Notes under the pieces: generated by a model
The model's database searches: none
Told to the model about the DNA's origin: nothing
Seen by the model: only the letters and a program-made list of their open reading frames with translations
Translations under genes and position numbers: made by a program
Origin: Prosthecomicrobium sp. N25
Lineage (GTDB): Bacteria > Pseudomonadota > Alphaproteobacteria > Rhizobiales > Ancalomicrobiaceae
Reading direction: 5' to 3'
NCBI RefSeq assembly: GCF_037203705.1
Contig: NZ_JBBCAT010000001.1
Location: 1,151,418-1,215,417 of the forward strand
Length of the DNA stretch: 64,000 nucleotides
Shown: piece by piece, positions 33,208 through 40,755 of the stretch
How positions within the stretch are numbered: the first letter of the stretch is position 1
Layout: each line of letters begins with the position of its first letter

Positions 33208-34263
33208 ATGGAAGCTTATGCTATCTGGAACAATAAGGGCGGCACAGGAAAGAGTACGATTACATTTCACGTTGCTTCACGATTTGCAGAGAAAAATCCT
33301 GGCTCGAAAGTACTTGTAATCGATCTCTGCCCACAAGCAAATTCTTCAATGCTTCTCCTGGGCGGTGGCGCTGAGGGGGAGATGAAATTATTGGAACTAT
33401 GTTCGTCTGCAAATCCTCGAAGCGTAGTAGGATACATAAGCGATGCACTGCTTAATCGCGTGACACCAGATTTGACAAAGTATATCGTACAGATATCAAC
33501 TCACAATGATCAAATGCCAGATAACTTGTACCTAATGGCAGGTGATGGCAATCTCGAACTGATGGCTCCAGCGATAATTGACGAGGCTGCCAGGACGCCT
33601 CTCCCTGGATTAGATGACCCATGGAAGGCAGTGCATAAAATATTTACGAATCTCATGTCGAGTTTAGAGAGTGGTCCGGACTCTTGGACAGTGTTCTTGG
33701 ACACTAATCCCTCATTCTCAATTTATACAGAGCTTGCGATCTGCGGAGCTTCTCGGCTTTTAGTTCCTATGAATGCGGATGACTCGTCCAGAGTTGCTGT
33801 CAAGGCACTATTTGCTCTGTTGCATGGAACAAATCCCCCGCACCCTTTCTTTGGCAACTATACCTTCGCAGCAAAAGCGAAACTGCGGGGATTGAATGTT
33901 CCGAAGGTGCATCTCGCAATTGGAAATCGATTCACTCAATATAAAGGAGCTGCTGCGGCCTATAAGGCGTTCTCCGATGCTACGGCTGATCAGTTGTATA
34001 ACGAGTTTCAGCTTAATCCCGACAGATTTACTGGAGATCTTCATGAAGACGCAGGAAAGCAGGAGTTCCTTGCCTCATACGTGGCAGAACTTCGCGACTT
34101 CAATACAGCCGGAGTGGTGGCAGCACACCACGGAACCCCGCTTTCCCGTATGAAGCAAGATTACTATTCAGTGCATGATGACCCTGATGTTAAAGTTAAT
34201 GCTGCCCAAATCAGAGAGGGTTTGAAGGCCATAGACAAGATCGTCGCAAAAATTGATCCATGA
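33208..34263 (+). CDS. ParA-family ATPase inserted between lldE and lldF
   Basis: A 351-residue ATPase with the deviant Walker A motif of ParA/MinD proteins (KGGTGKST, residues 10-17), a Walker A'-like VLVIDLCPQAN (aspartate 39) and Walker B TVFLDTNPS (aspartate 165). It is about 90 residues longer than chromosomal ParA; the C-terminal part (from about 215) is unfamiliar. No ParB, DNA-binding partner or parS-like repeat is near. GC content is about 45% in sampled lines against about 70% in its neighbours, and codons such as ATA, TTA and AAT are frequent, so it was acquired by transfer. GGGGG lies 8 bases before the ATG. Its stop overlaps an ATG in the lldF frame (ATGA). Its role is unknown. 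Confidence 0.88.
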   Translation: MEAYAIWNNKGGTGKSTITFHVASRFAEKNPGSKVLVIDLCPQANSSMLLLGGGAEGEMKLLELCSSANPRSVVGYISDALLNRVTPDLTKYIVQISTHNDQMPDNLYLMAGDGNLELMAPAIIDEAARTPLPGLDDPWKAVHKIFTNLMSSLESGPDSWTVFLDTNPSFSIYTELAICGASRLLVPMNADDSSRVAVKALFALLHGTNPPHPFFGNYTFAAKAKLRGLNVPKVHLAIGNRFTQYKGAAAAYKAFSDATADQLYNEFQLNPDRFTGDLHEDAGKQEFLASYVAELRDFNTAGVVAAHHGTPLSRMKQDYYSVHDDPDVKVNAAQIREGLKAIDKIVAKIDP

Positions 34264-34281
34264 AAGTTGATCCCATGAAAC
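34253..34281 (+). repeat. Tandem near-repeat at the ParA/lldF junction
   Basis: TTGATCCATGAAAG is followed directly by TTGATCCCATGAAAC, each containing an ATG in the lldF frame. The core TTGAT occurs also at 33139-33143, at the left edge of the AT-rich insert. Removing the insert between the two TTGAT copies (33139 and 34267) would join the lldE stop to the lldF ATG with three bases between them, a normal operon junction. Confidence 0.6.
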
Positions 34282-35693
34282 TCACCTCGCCCGCCTTCAA
34301 GGCCAACGCCGCCCACGCCCTCCACGACCCGAACCTGCAGAAGGCGCTCGGGCACGTGGAGAAGGGCTTCATCGACAAGCGCCGCATGGCCGCCGACGCC
34401 CTGCCGGAGTTCGAGGCCCTGCGCGACGGCGCGCGCGACATCAAGAACCACACCCTCGCCCATCTCGACCTCTACCTGGAAGCCTACGAGCGCAAAGTCG
34501 TGGCCCAGGGCGGCCACGTGCACTGGGCCGAGACGGCCGAGGAGGCGCGCGCCATCGTGCTCGACATCTGCCGGCGCCTCGGCGCCCGCACGGTGACCAA
34601 GGGCAAGACCATGATCTCCGAGGAGATCGGCCTGAACGAGTTCCTCGAGGGCGAGGGCATCCAGCCGGTCGAGACCGACCTCGGCGAATACATCATCCAG
34701 CTCCGCAACGAAGGCCCGAGCCACATCATCGCCCCCGCGGTCCACGTCACTAAGGACCAGGTCGAGGCCGACTTCCGGCGCGTCCACACCCACCTCGATC
34801 CCGCCCGCAACCTCGAGGAGGCCGTCACCCTCCTCGGCGAGGCCCGCACGGTGCTGCGCGAGAAGTTCCTCGCCGCCGACGTCGGCGTGACCGGGGCGAA
34901 CTTCCTTGTCGCCGAGACCGGCACCTCGGTGATCGTCACCAACGAGGGCAACGGCGACCTGACCCAGACCCTGCCCAAGGCCCACATCGTGCTGGCCTCC
35001 ATCGAGAAGATCACCCCGACCCTCGACGACGTCGCCCAGATCCTGCGCGTCCTCGCCCGTTCGGCGACCGGCCAGGACATGTCCTGCTACACCACCTTCT
35101 CGACCGGCCCCCGCCGCGCCGCGGACGTGGACGGCCCCGGCGAGTACCACGTCGTGATCCTGGACAACGGCCGCTCCGCCATGCTCGGCACCGACTTCCA
35201 GGACATGCTCCGCTGCATCCGCTGCGGCGCCTGCATGAACCATTGCCCGGTCTATCATTCGGTCGGCGGCCACGCCTACGGCTGGGTCTACCCGGGCCCG
35301 ATGGGCTCCGTGCTGACCCCGAGCCTCGTCGGCGTCGACAAGGCCGGCCACCTGCCCAACGCTTCCACATTCTGCGGCCGCTGCGAGAGCGTCTGCCCGA
35401 TGCGCATCCCGCTGCCGAAGATGATGCGGCATTGGCGCGAGCGCGAGTTCGAGCGCCACCTCAATCCCGCGGCGGCCCGCTGGGGGCTCGGCGTCTGGGC
35501 CTTCCTGGCCCGCCGCCCGGCGCTCTACCGTGTCGCGACCGGCATCGCCGCCAAGGTCCTGAAGGCCTTCGGCCGCGGGGAGGGCCGCATCGCGAGCCTG
35601 CCGCTCGCCGGCGGCTGGACCCGCCACCGCGACTTCCCCGCCCCCGAGGGCAAGACCTTCCATGAACTCTGGAAGGAGCGGCAGGCCGCCTGA
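34275..35693 (+). CDS. lldF: L-lactate utilisation iron-sulfur protein LldF/LutB
   Basis: A 472-residue subunit with an N-terminal LutB-type domain (about 1-300) and two 4Fe-4S motifs: CIRCGACMNHCP near residue 315 and CGRCESVCP near 370. The start at 34275 (MKLTSPAFKANAAHAL) matches the family. An ATG five codons earlier (34260) overlaps the ParA stop and would add MKVDP; neither has a good ribosome-binding site of its own. Translation may therefore depend on coupling to the ParA gene. Confidence 0.94.
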   Translation: MKLTSPAFKANAAHALHDPNLQKALGHVEKGFIDKRRMAADALPEFEALRDGARDIKNHTLAHLDLYLEAYERKVVAQGGHVHWAETAEEARAIVLDICRRLGARTVTKGKTMISEEIGLNEFLEGEGIQPVETDLGEYIIQLRNEGPSHIIAPAVHVTKDQVEADFRRVHTHLDPARNLEEAVTLLGEARTVLREKFLAADVGVTGANFLVAETGTSVIVTNEGNGDLTQTLPKAHIVLASIEKITPTLDDVAQILRVLARSATGQDMSCYTTFSTGPRRAADVDGPGEYHVVILDNGRSAMLGTDFQDMLRCIRCGACMNHCPVYHSVGGHAYGWVYPGPMGSVLTPSLVGVDKAGHLPNASTFCGRCESVCPMRIPLPKMMRHWREREFERHLNPAAARWGLGVWAFLARRPALYRVATGIAAKVLKAFGRGEGRIASLPLAGGWTRHRDFPAPEGKTFHELWKERQAA

Positions 35694-35739
35694 CCGCCCG
35701 CCCGTCTTCGCCCCCCTGAAGCCTAAGAGCCCGAGGCCC

Positions 35740-36417
35740 ATGAGCCGAGACGTCATCCTCTCAAAGATCCGCCGCTCGCTCGGGGCCGGCCCCGCCGACG
35801 TGGAGCGCCGCGCCGCCGTCTCCGACCGGCTGACCCGGTCGCCACGCGGCATCATCCCGAAGCGCGGCCAGCTGCCCCCGGCCGAGCAGGTCCGCCTCTT
35901 CGCCGCTATGGCCGAGAAGGTGAGCACCACCGTCGCCCACGTGGCGAGCCCGGACGAGATCCCGGCTGCGGTGGCCGACTACCTGCGCAGCCGCAACCTG
36001 CCCGCCGCGATCCGGCGCGGCGACGACCCGCGCCTGGCCGGCCTGCCCTGGGAGAGCCAGCCGCAGCTCGCCGTCGCCACGGGCCCCTCGGACGGGCGCG
36101 ACCTGGCGGGTCTCAGCCACGCCTTCGCGGCCGTGGCCGAGACCGGCACCCTGGTGCTGACCTCCGGCCCCGAGAACCCCACGACCCTGAACTTCCTGCC
36201 GGAGTATCACCTGGTGGTCCTTCGCGCCGAGGACGTCGAGGGCGACGTCGAGACGGTCTGGGAGCGCATCCGCGCCCGCTACGGCAAGGGCGCCCTGCCG
36301 CGCACCGTCAACATGATCACCGGCCCGTCCCGCTCCGGCGACATCGAGCAGACGATCCTGCTCGGCGCCCACGGCCCGCGCAGCCTGCACGTGATCGTGG
36401 TCGGCGCCGCGCACTGA
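35740..36417 (+). CDS. lldG: L-lactate utilisation protein LldG/LutC
   Basis: A 225-residue LUD-domain protein completing the LldEFG set. It begins MSRDVILSKIRRSLG and carries the conserved AVAETGTLVLTSGPENPTTLNFLPEYH and GPSRSGDIEQTILLGAHGPRSLHVI stretches. The ATG at 35740 was chosen by family likeness; it follows lldF by 46 bases. No lactate permease gene is in the window. Confidence 0.93.
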   Translation: MSRDVILSKIRRSLGAGPADVERRAAVSDRLTRSPRGIIPKRGQLPPAEQVRLFAAMAEKVSTTVAHVASPDEIPAAVADYLRSRNLPAAIRRGDDPRLAGLPWESQPQLAVATGPSDGRDLAGLSHAFAAVAETGTLVLTSGPENPTTLNFLPEYHLVVLRAEDVEGDVETVWERIRARYGKGALPRTVNMITGPSRSGDIEQTILLGAHGPRSLHVIVVGAAH

Positions 36418-36550
36418 CCCTCGGGGCTGCGCCTCGCTCGGATTTGAGCGAACCGCCACGTCTGCGCCATAGGATTCGGTTAACGGATCGTGTCGCGTAC
36501 GCGTTATTCGTCTTGCCAGGACGGCGGGAGATCGGCGAGGCTGTTCGGGC

Positions 36551-36997
36551 ATGTGGGCGTGGTTGCGGCGGTTGGTCGGGGGTGAAGCCGGGGTGGTCGA
36601 TCCACCCGTGGCCGTGCGTCCGCCCTTGCCGCCGACGACGACGCCCTATCTTGGCGAAGGGACGTCCGCGTCGCGGTCCGCTCAACCGTCCGGTCCGGAC
36701 GCGGCGGGAGGCATGGCGGCGGCCGCGGGAGGGGCCTTCGTGATCGGCGTCGACCTCGCCTCGCGGGCGGGCCACGACGGCGCCGGGGCGGCCCTGGATG
36801 TGCGCGTATCGAGTGGAGAGCGTATCGAGCCCGGACCCGCGGCGGACCGGGAGGACACGGGGGACGTGACGAAGGCGCCCGAACCGGCGGAGACCGGTCG
36901 GGCCGCAGGCGACGAAACGGGAGGCACCGCTCATGACACGATCCACGAAGGACCGACGAGCGCCGATGACGGCGGCAGCCACGGAGATGCGGACTGA
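36551..36997 (+). CDS. Hypothetical low-complexity protein (doubtful)
   Basis: A 148-residue frame starting MWAWLRRLVGGEAG, rich in Gly, Ala, Pro, Thr and Asp and predicted to be disordered, with one better-formed stretch GGAFVIGVDLAS near residues 59-70. Third codon positions are mostly G or C, which favours real coding, but in DNA this GC-rich that is weak support. It overlaps the next gene by 65 bases in another frame. I recognise no family. The 133 bases before it, after lldG, hold no other feature that I see. Confidence 0.3.
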   Translation: MWAWLRRLVGGEAGVVDPPVAVRPPLPPTTTPYLGEGTSASRSAQPSGPDAAGGMAAAAGGAFVIGVDLASRAGHDGAGAALDVRVSSGERIEPGPAADREDTGDVTKAPEPAETGRAAGDETGGTAHDTIHEGPTSADDGGSHGDAD

Positions 36998-37718
36998 GGG
37001 CTCCGAAGCGGAGGCATTCCGAGGGCCCCGCGAACCGCTGCAGAACCGGGTGGATCCGTTCGGCACGATCTTTAGCGGCGCCGCCCGCGGGCTCTTCATG
37101 GGCAACCGCGGCGGCCGCATGCACGACCCGGACACGCGCACCCTGAAGGAGCGCCGCCGCTGGGTCTCCAAGGCCTGGATTTGTTGCGAAACCAGGTTCC
37201 GCGACCGCGCGCGCGAGGTCTGGGGAGAGAGCTACACGGAGCTATTCTTCCTCGACGAGGTGACCGCGCTGGCCGCCGGACATCGGCCCTGCTTCGAATG
37301 CCGGCGCCGCGCCGCCGCCGACTTCGCCCATTGCTTCGCAATCGGCAACGGCCACGCCGAGACGCCGCCCCTCGCCCATATCGACAAGGTCCTGCACGCT
37401 GAGCGGATCGACCCGGAGTCCCCCGCACGGCGGGAGAAGAAGCTCTACGTCGCCTTCATCGACACCCTGCCGGACGGCGCGGTGATCGCCTATGACGGGG
37501 CGGTCCGCCAGGCCTACGCCATTCGGGGCGGCTACGTTCTGCCCTGGTCGGCCGAAGGCTGGGGCCGGCCAATTCCCCGCCCTCGCCGGCAGCTCGTCAC
37601 CCTCGTGACGCCGCCCTCGACCGTCATGGCGCTCAAGGCGGGCTACCGCCCGGTCTGGCATCCGAGCGCCTGCACGGAAAGCTTCGAGCGCGGCTACGGC
37701 GGCTCCGCGGCCGCATGA
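36933..37718 (+). CDS. Conserved hypothetical protein with Ada-like cysteine pair
   Basis: A 261-residue soluble protein. The sequences GLFMGNRGGRMHD and RWVSKAWICCETRF, then LDEVTALAAGHRPCFECRRR, are clearly those of a conserved bacterial family, though I know no name for it. The cysteines at about 84-85 and the CFEC pair around 114-117, in the context AAGHRPCxxCRR, recall the zinc-binding half of the Ada methyl-acceptor domain. That link is only a resemblance. The ATG at 36933 has GGGAGG at an ideal distance. Confidence 0.65.
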   Translation: MTRSTKDRRAPMTAAATEMRTEGSEAEAFRGPREPLQNRVDPFGTIFSGAARGLFMGNRGGRMHDPDTRTLKERRRWVSKAWICCETRFRDRAREVWGESYTELFFLDEVTALAAGHRPCFECRRRAAADFAHCFAIGNGHAETPPLAHIDKVLHAERIDPESPARREKKLYVAFIDTLPDGAVIAYDGAVRQAYAIRGGYVLPWSAEGWGRPIPRPRRQLVTLVTPPSTVMALKAGYRPVWHPSACTESFERGYGGSAAA

Positions 37719-37829
37719 CGCCCGTTCGGGTCATGGCGGCCGGACCCGGTCCGGGATAGGAGAGGGGCGTCCCCCGGTGCGCCGTGCCGGAGGCGCCAGC
37801 CCCGACCTCCCGCCCGAGCGCATTCCACG

Positions 37830-38264
37830 ATGGCCCACGATGCCCGCAATCCGGACTGGATCCGGACGACCCTCGACACGTTCAATGCAGCCCCCTTCAT
37901 TCGCGACCTCGGCTGCCGGCTGGTCGACATCGAGCCCGGGCGCATCGTCACCGAACTCGAGCTCGCCGAGCGCCACCTGCAGCAGGACGGCTACGTCCAT
38001 GCGGGCGTGCAGGCGACCCTCGCGGACCACACCGCCGGCACCGCCGCCGCCACCCTGATGGCGCCCGGCCAGATCGTCCTGACGATCGAGTTCAAGCTGA
38101 GCCTGCTCGCCCCGGCTCGCGGCGAGCGGCTCGTCTGCCGCGCCGACGTGCTGAAGCCCGGCCGCCAGGTGAGCTTCACGGAGGCCAGGGTCTTCGCCGT
38201 CGCCGACGGCGCCGAGCGCCTGGTCAGCCATTTCACCGGCTCGATGGCGCTCGTCTCGCGCTGA
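37830..38264 (+). CDS. PaaI-family hotdog thioesterase
   Basis: A 144-residue hotdog-fold protein. The family core VHAGVQATLADHTAGTAAATLM contains the catalytic region, followed by VLTIEFKLSLLAPARGERLVCRADVLKPGRQ. It would hydrolyse an acyl-CoA, probably phenylacetyl-type or another aromatic or medium-chain thioester. The end overlaps the convergent ArsR-type gene by 32 bases. Confidence 0.88.
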   Translation: MAHDARNPDWIRTTLDTFNAAPFIRDLGCRLVDIEPGRIVTELELAERHLQQDGYVHAGVQATLADHTAGTAAATLMAPGQIVLTIEFKLSLLAPARGERLVCRADVLKPGRQVSFTEARVFAVADGAERLVSHFTGSMALVSR

Positions 38265-38976
38265 GCGGGGCGGGTAGGGCGGCCGGGACTGCGGGGCTGC
38301 CCGCCAGGAACGCCTCGAAGCGCTCGAGGCCTTGCGGGGTGAAGCGGATCGCGCGGCTCGCTGGATCGCGGGATGCCCAGCCCCGGGACAGGATGGCCTG
38401 CAGCAGGTCGGCCCCCAGGACGCCCGCGAGGTGCGGGCGACGCATGCTCCAGTCCAGGCAGCTTCGGCAGAGCGGGCGCCCTTTCGGGGATGCCGCCGCC
38501 ACGTCCAGGCCCTCGGCCCGAAAAGCCCGCCTGCCGTCCTCCGTCAAGTGCAACCCCTCCGGGCCGGCGCCGAGCAGGCCGCGCTCGACGAATGCGTCAT
38601 GCATGCGCACGCCGAGTTCGCCGGCGAGGTGATCGTAGCAGACACGCGCCATTCGCATCGCCGCGTCGCGCGGTCCCGGCCGGGTCCGCAGGCGGCCGAG
38701 TCGCGCGGACAGGCCCATCAGGCCCTCGATGGCTCCTGCCACGTCCTGGCCGGCCAGCCGGTAGTATCGATGGCGGCCCTGCACCGCCATGACGATCAGG
38801 CCGGCGTCCCGGAGCTTCGACAGATGCGCAGTCGCGGTCTGGGGCGACACGCCCGCTTCCCGCGCCAGCTCGCCCGCGGTCAGGGCAAGGCCCGACATGA
38901 GCGCTTCGAGAATGGTGGCGCGGGCGGGATCGCCGATCAGGGCGGCAAGTCCGGCGATGTCGGGTCCGTTTCTCAT
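38233..38976 (-). CDS. ArsR-family winged-helix regulator
   Basis: A 247-residue regulator with an N-terminal ArsR winged helix (about 5-80, with AREAGVSPQTATAHLSKLRDAGLI) and a longer C-terminal domain with CRSCLDW (near 170) and a second winged-helix-like end. It has no classical metal-binding CVC motif in helix 3. It is divergent from the remnant of a GST-like gene at 39111, which was probably its target; that link is inferred from position. Confidence 0.85.
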   Translation of the reverse strand: MRNGPDIAGLAALIGDPARATILEALMSGLALTAGELAREAGVSPQTATAHLSKLRDAGLIVMAVQGRHRYYRLAGQDVAGAIEGLMGLSARLGRLRTRPGPRDAAMRMARVCYDHLAGELGVRMHDAFVERGLLGAGPEGLHLTEDGRRAFRAEGLDVAAASPKGRPLCRSCLDWSMRRPHLAGVLGADLLQAILSRGWASRDPASRAIRFTPQGLERFEAFLAGSPAVPAALPAPLSARRAPSSR

Positions 38977-39110
38977 GCCGCCATCGTAGCAGGCCCTCCG
39001 CCGCGATGGTTCGTCCGCGGTCGAAACAAGAGGCGGCGCGCCGCGCCTACCTTGGCCTCAGACCCGGCTCGGCCACCTGTGCGGTGCGCCACCGTTCCAG
39101 GGAGACCACG

Positions 39111-39140
39111 ATGCCCGACCTTTCCACTTTTGAGATCACC
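39111..39140 (+). pseudogene. Ten-codon 5' remnant of a glutathione S-transferase gene
   Basis: AGGGAG followed by ATG and the codons for MPDLSTFEIT reproduce the translation start of a GST family (YfcG-like) common in alphaproteobacteria, whose members begin MPDLSTFPIT. After these codons the likeness stops at once, and 15 bases later lies the 3' end of the opposing LysR gene. The rest of the gene seems to have been lost in a deletion. The frame stays open only because the antisense of the LysR gene has no stop. Confidence 0.45.
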
Positions 39141-39155
39141 CCCGGCTGCGTCCCC

Positions 39156-40040
39156 TCACTCCGCCGCCAGCACCGCCCCGTTCGTGAGGTTGTCCAGGGA
39201 CTGGACGATGTGGCCCGCGAGCGCGTCGATGACCGGGGAGGCCTGGTGCCAGGAGCGCAGGAGGCCGATCTCGCAGACCGGCAGGCGCGGGAAGCCGTCC
39301 GCCTCGGTGAGCACCCGCATGCCGGGCCGGATGGCCGATTCCGGCAGGACCGAGACGGCGAGCCCGGCCAGCACCGCGGCCCCGACGGCCGTGGAGTTCC
39401 AGCTCGCGTAGAGCGTCCGATGCGGCCGCCGGACCTCGTCGAGCGCCTCGACGGCGGCCCGCCGCCAGTTGCAGGTCGGCCGGCCGAGGGCGAGGGGCAG
39501 CACGGGCTCCTCGTGGGCGGCGTGCCGCGCCGAGGTGACCCACAGCAGCGGCTCGCGGCGGATCACCTCCGCGGGCGCCTTCTCGCGCACGTAGGTGATG
39601 ATGGCGACGTCGAGCTCGTTCTGCCGGACCAGTTCGACGAGCTGCGGGCTCGGCTCGCACACGACGGTGACCTCGACGCGCGGGTTGGAGCGGGCGAAGC
39701 GCGCGAGGATCTCGGGCAGGAACCGGTCGGCGTAGTCGTCCGGCGTGCCGAGCCGGATGCGGCCGGAGAGCTCGGCCTCGTCGAAGGCGGCGATCGTCTC
39801 GTCGTTGAGCTTGACCATGCGCCGCGCATAGGCGAGCAGCCGCTCGCCCTCCGGCGTGAGCTTCGAGGAGCGACCGTCCCGGGCGAACAGCGGCTTGCCG
39901 ATGCGCTCCTCCAGGCGGCGGATCTGCATGGAGACGGCGGATTGGGTCTTGTGCACCACGTCGGCGGCCCGCGTGAAGCTGCCCGTCTCGCAGATCACCA
40001 CGAAGGTCTTCAGCTGGTCGAGGTCGAGGAGTCCCGCCAT
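39156..40040 (-). CDS. LysR-family transcriptional regulator
   Basis: A 294-residue regulator with a helix-turn-helix (AADVVHKTQSAVSMQIRRLEERIGKPLF, about 20-50) and an effector domain with IRLGTPDDYADRFLP at about 92. It is divergent from a DUF1127 gene, an arrangement widespread in Rhizobiales. A 6-bp inverted repeat in the intergenic region is a likely operator. The downstream end abuts the GST remnant. Confidence 0.93.
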   Translation of the reverse strand: MAGLLDLDQLKTFVVICETGSFTRAADVVHKTQSAVSMQIRRLEERIGKPLFARDGRSSKLTPEGERLLAYARRMVKLNDETIAAFDEAELSGRIRLGTPDDYADRFLPEILARFARSNPRVEVTVVCEPSPQLVELVRQNELDVAIITYVREKAPAEVIRREPLLWVTSARHAAHEEPVLPLALGRPTCNWRRAAVEALDEVRRPHRTLYASWNSTAVGAAVLAGLAVSVLPESAIRPGMRVLTEADGFPRLPVCEIGLLRSWHQASPVIDALAGHIVQSLDNLTNGAVLAAE

Positions 40041-40084
40041 GGCCGTCCCTCCGCGGAGGATCGATCAATCCCTGTGAAGTTCGA

Positions 40085-40110
40085 GATTAGAAACATTCGT
40101 TGGACTAATC
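40085..40110. promoter_or_regulatory. Inverted repeat, probable LysR operator
   Basis: GATTAG-N14-CTAATC, perfect in its 6-bp arms, centred between the LysR start (40040) and the DUF1127 start (40227). Size and spacing suit a LysR tetramer recognition site. Binding is inferred. Confidence 0.5.
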
Positions 40111-40226
40111 AATCCCATCCGGGCATCAAAGACACGTTGCAATCAGAGCCACCTCCAACAGGCACCCCGTGCGGACAGAACCGCCCGGGGCTCTCGGTGT
40201 CTCACGCCTTTTCGATGGAGTGCATC

Positions 40227-40571
40227 ATGCATACGACAGACCGGACGACCACCCCGCCCCACCTGCTCGGCGCCGCTGCCGTCGCGGCGGTCAAGGGCTT
40301 CGTCACGCTCGTCGGCAGCCTGTGGCGCGTTCGTCGAAACCGGCGCGAGGTGGCCGACCTCCTCGAGTTCGACGACCGGATGCTCGCCGACATCGGCCTG
40401 ATGCGGGGCGACGTGACCTCCGCGCTCGCCTCGCCTCTCGACGTCGATCCGTCGACGCGGCTGCGCATCTTCGCCGTCGAGCGGCGCGCCGGCATGCGCG
40501 CCCAGGCCATGGAGCGCTACGACCTCCTGGCCGGCGCCGAGCGCGCCGTCCGCGGCCTGCCCCCGGCCTGA
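40227..40571 (+). CDS. DUF1127 (YjiS-like) protein
   Basis: A 114-residue protein. The DUF1127 motif WRVRRNRREVADLLEFDDRML...DIGLMRGDV lies at about residues 32-65, and a short basic C-terminal extension follows. Small DUF1127 proteins in alphaproteobacteria take part in RNA-linked regulation and phosphate or carbon responses. Here it is probably controlled by the divergent LysR protein. The ATG at 40227 has GGAG 6 bases upstream; an ATG four codons earlier lacks one. Confidence 0.85.
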   Translation: MHTTDRTTTPPHLLGAAAVAAVKGFVTLVGSLWRVRRNRREVADLLEFDDRMLADIGLMRGDVTSALASPLDVDPSTRLRIFAVERRAGMRAQAMERYDLLAGAERAVRGLPPA

Positions 40572-40625
40572 CGCGCAGTCCCCGACCCGGGCGCCGCCTT
40601 CCTCCCCGGCGCCCGGCCCCCCGCG

Positions 40626-40653
40626 CGAGGCCCGTCCGCCCGGACGGGCCTCG
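40626..40653 (+). terminator. GC-rich hairpin after the DUF1127 gene
   Basis: A 12-bp perfect stem CGAGGCCCGTCC / GGACGGGCCTCG around loop GCCC, 55 bases after the stop. No T-run follows, so Rho-independent action is uncertain. Confidence 0.5.
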
Positions 40654-40755
40654 CTGCGTCTTCCCGGCCCGGCTCGTCCCTCCGGCCCGGTTCCGCCTTC
40701 GCCCGCGCTGGAGTAGGCTCCAAGCCCGGAGCCCGACTATTTCGGAGAACACGCC

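Noticed and set aside
33208-34263. ParA gene as part of a chromosome or plasmid partition locus
   Set aside because: No ParB gene, no parS-like inverted repeats and no replication gene near; the flanks are a metabolic operon.
39006-40571. One long plus-strand frame joining the GST-like start to DUF1127
   Set aside because: The middle part is antisense to a complete LysR gene. Only the first ten codons after 39111 and the DUF1127 part after 40227 look like protein.
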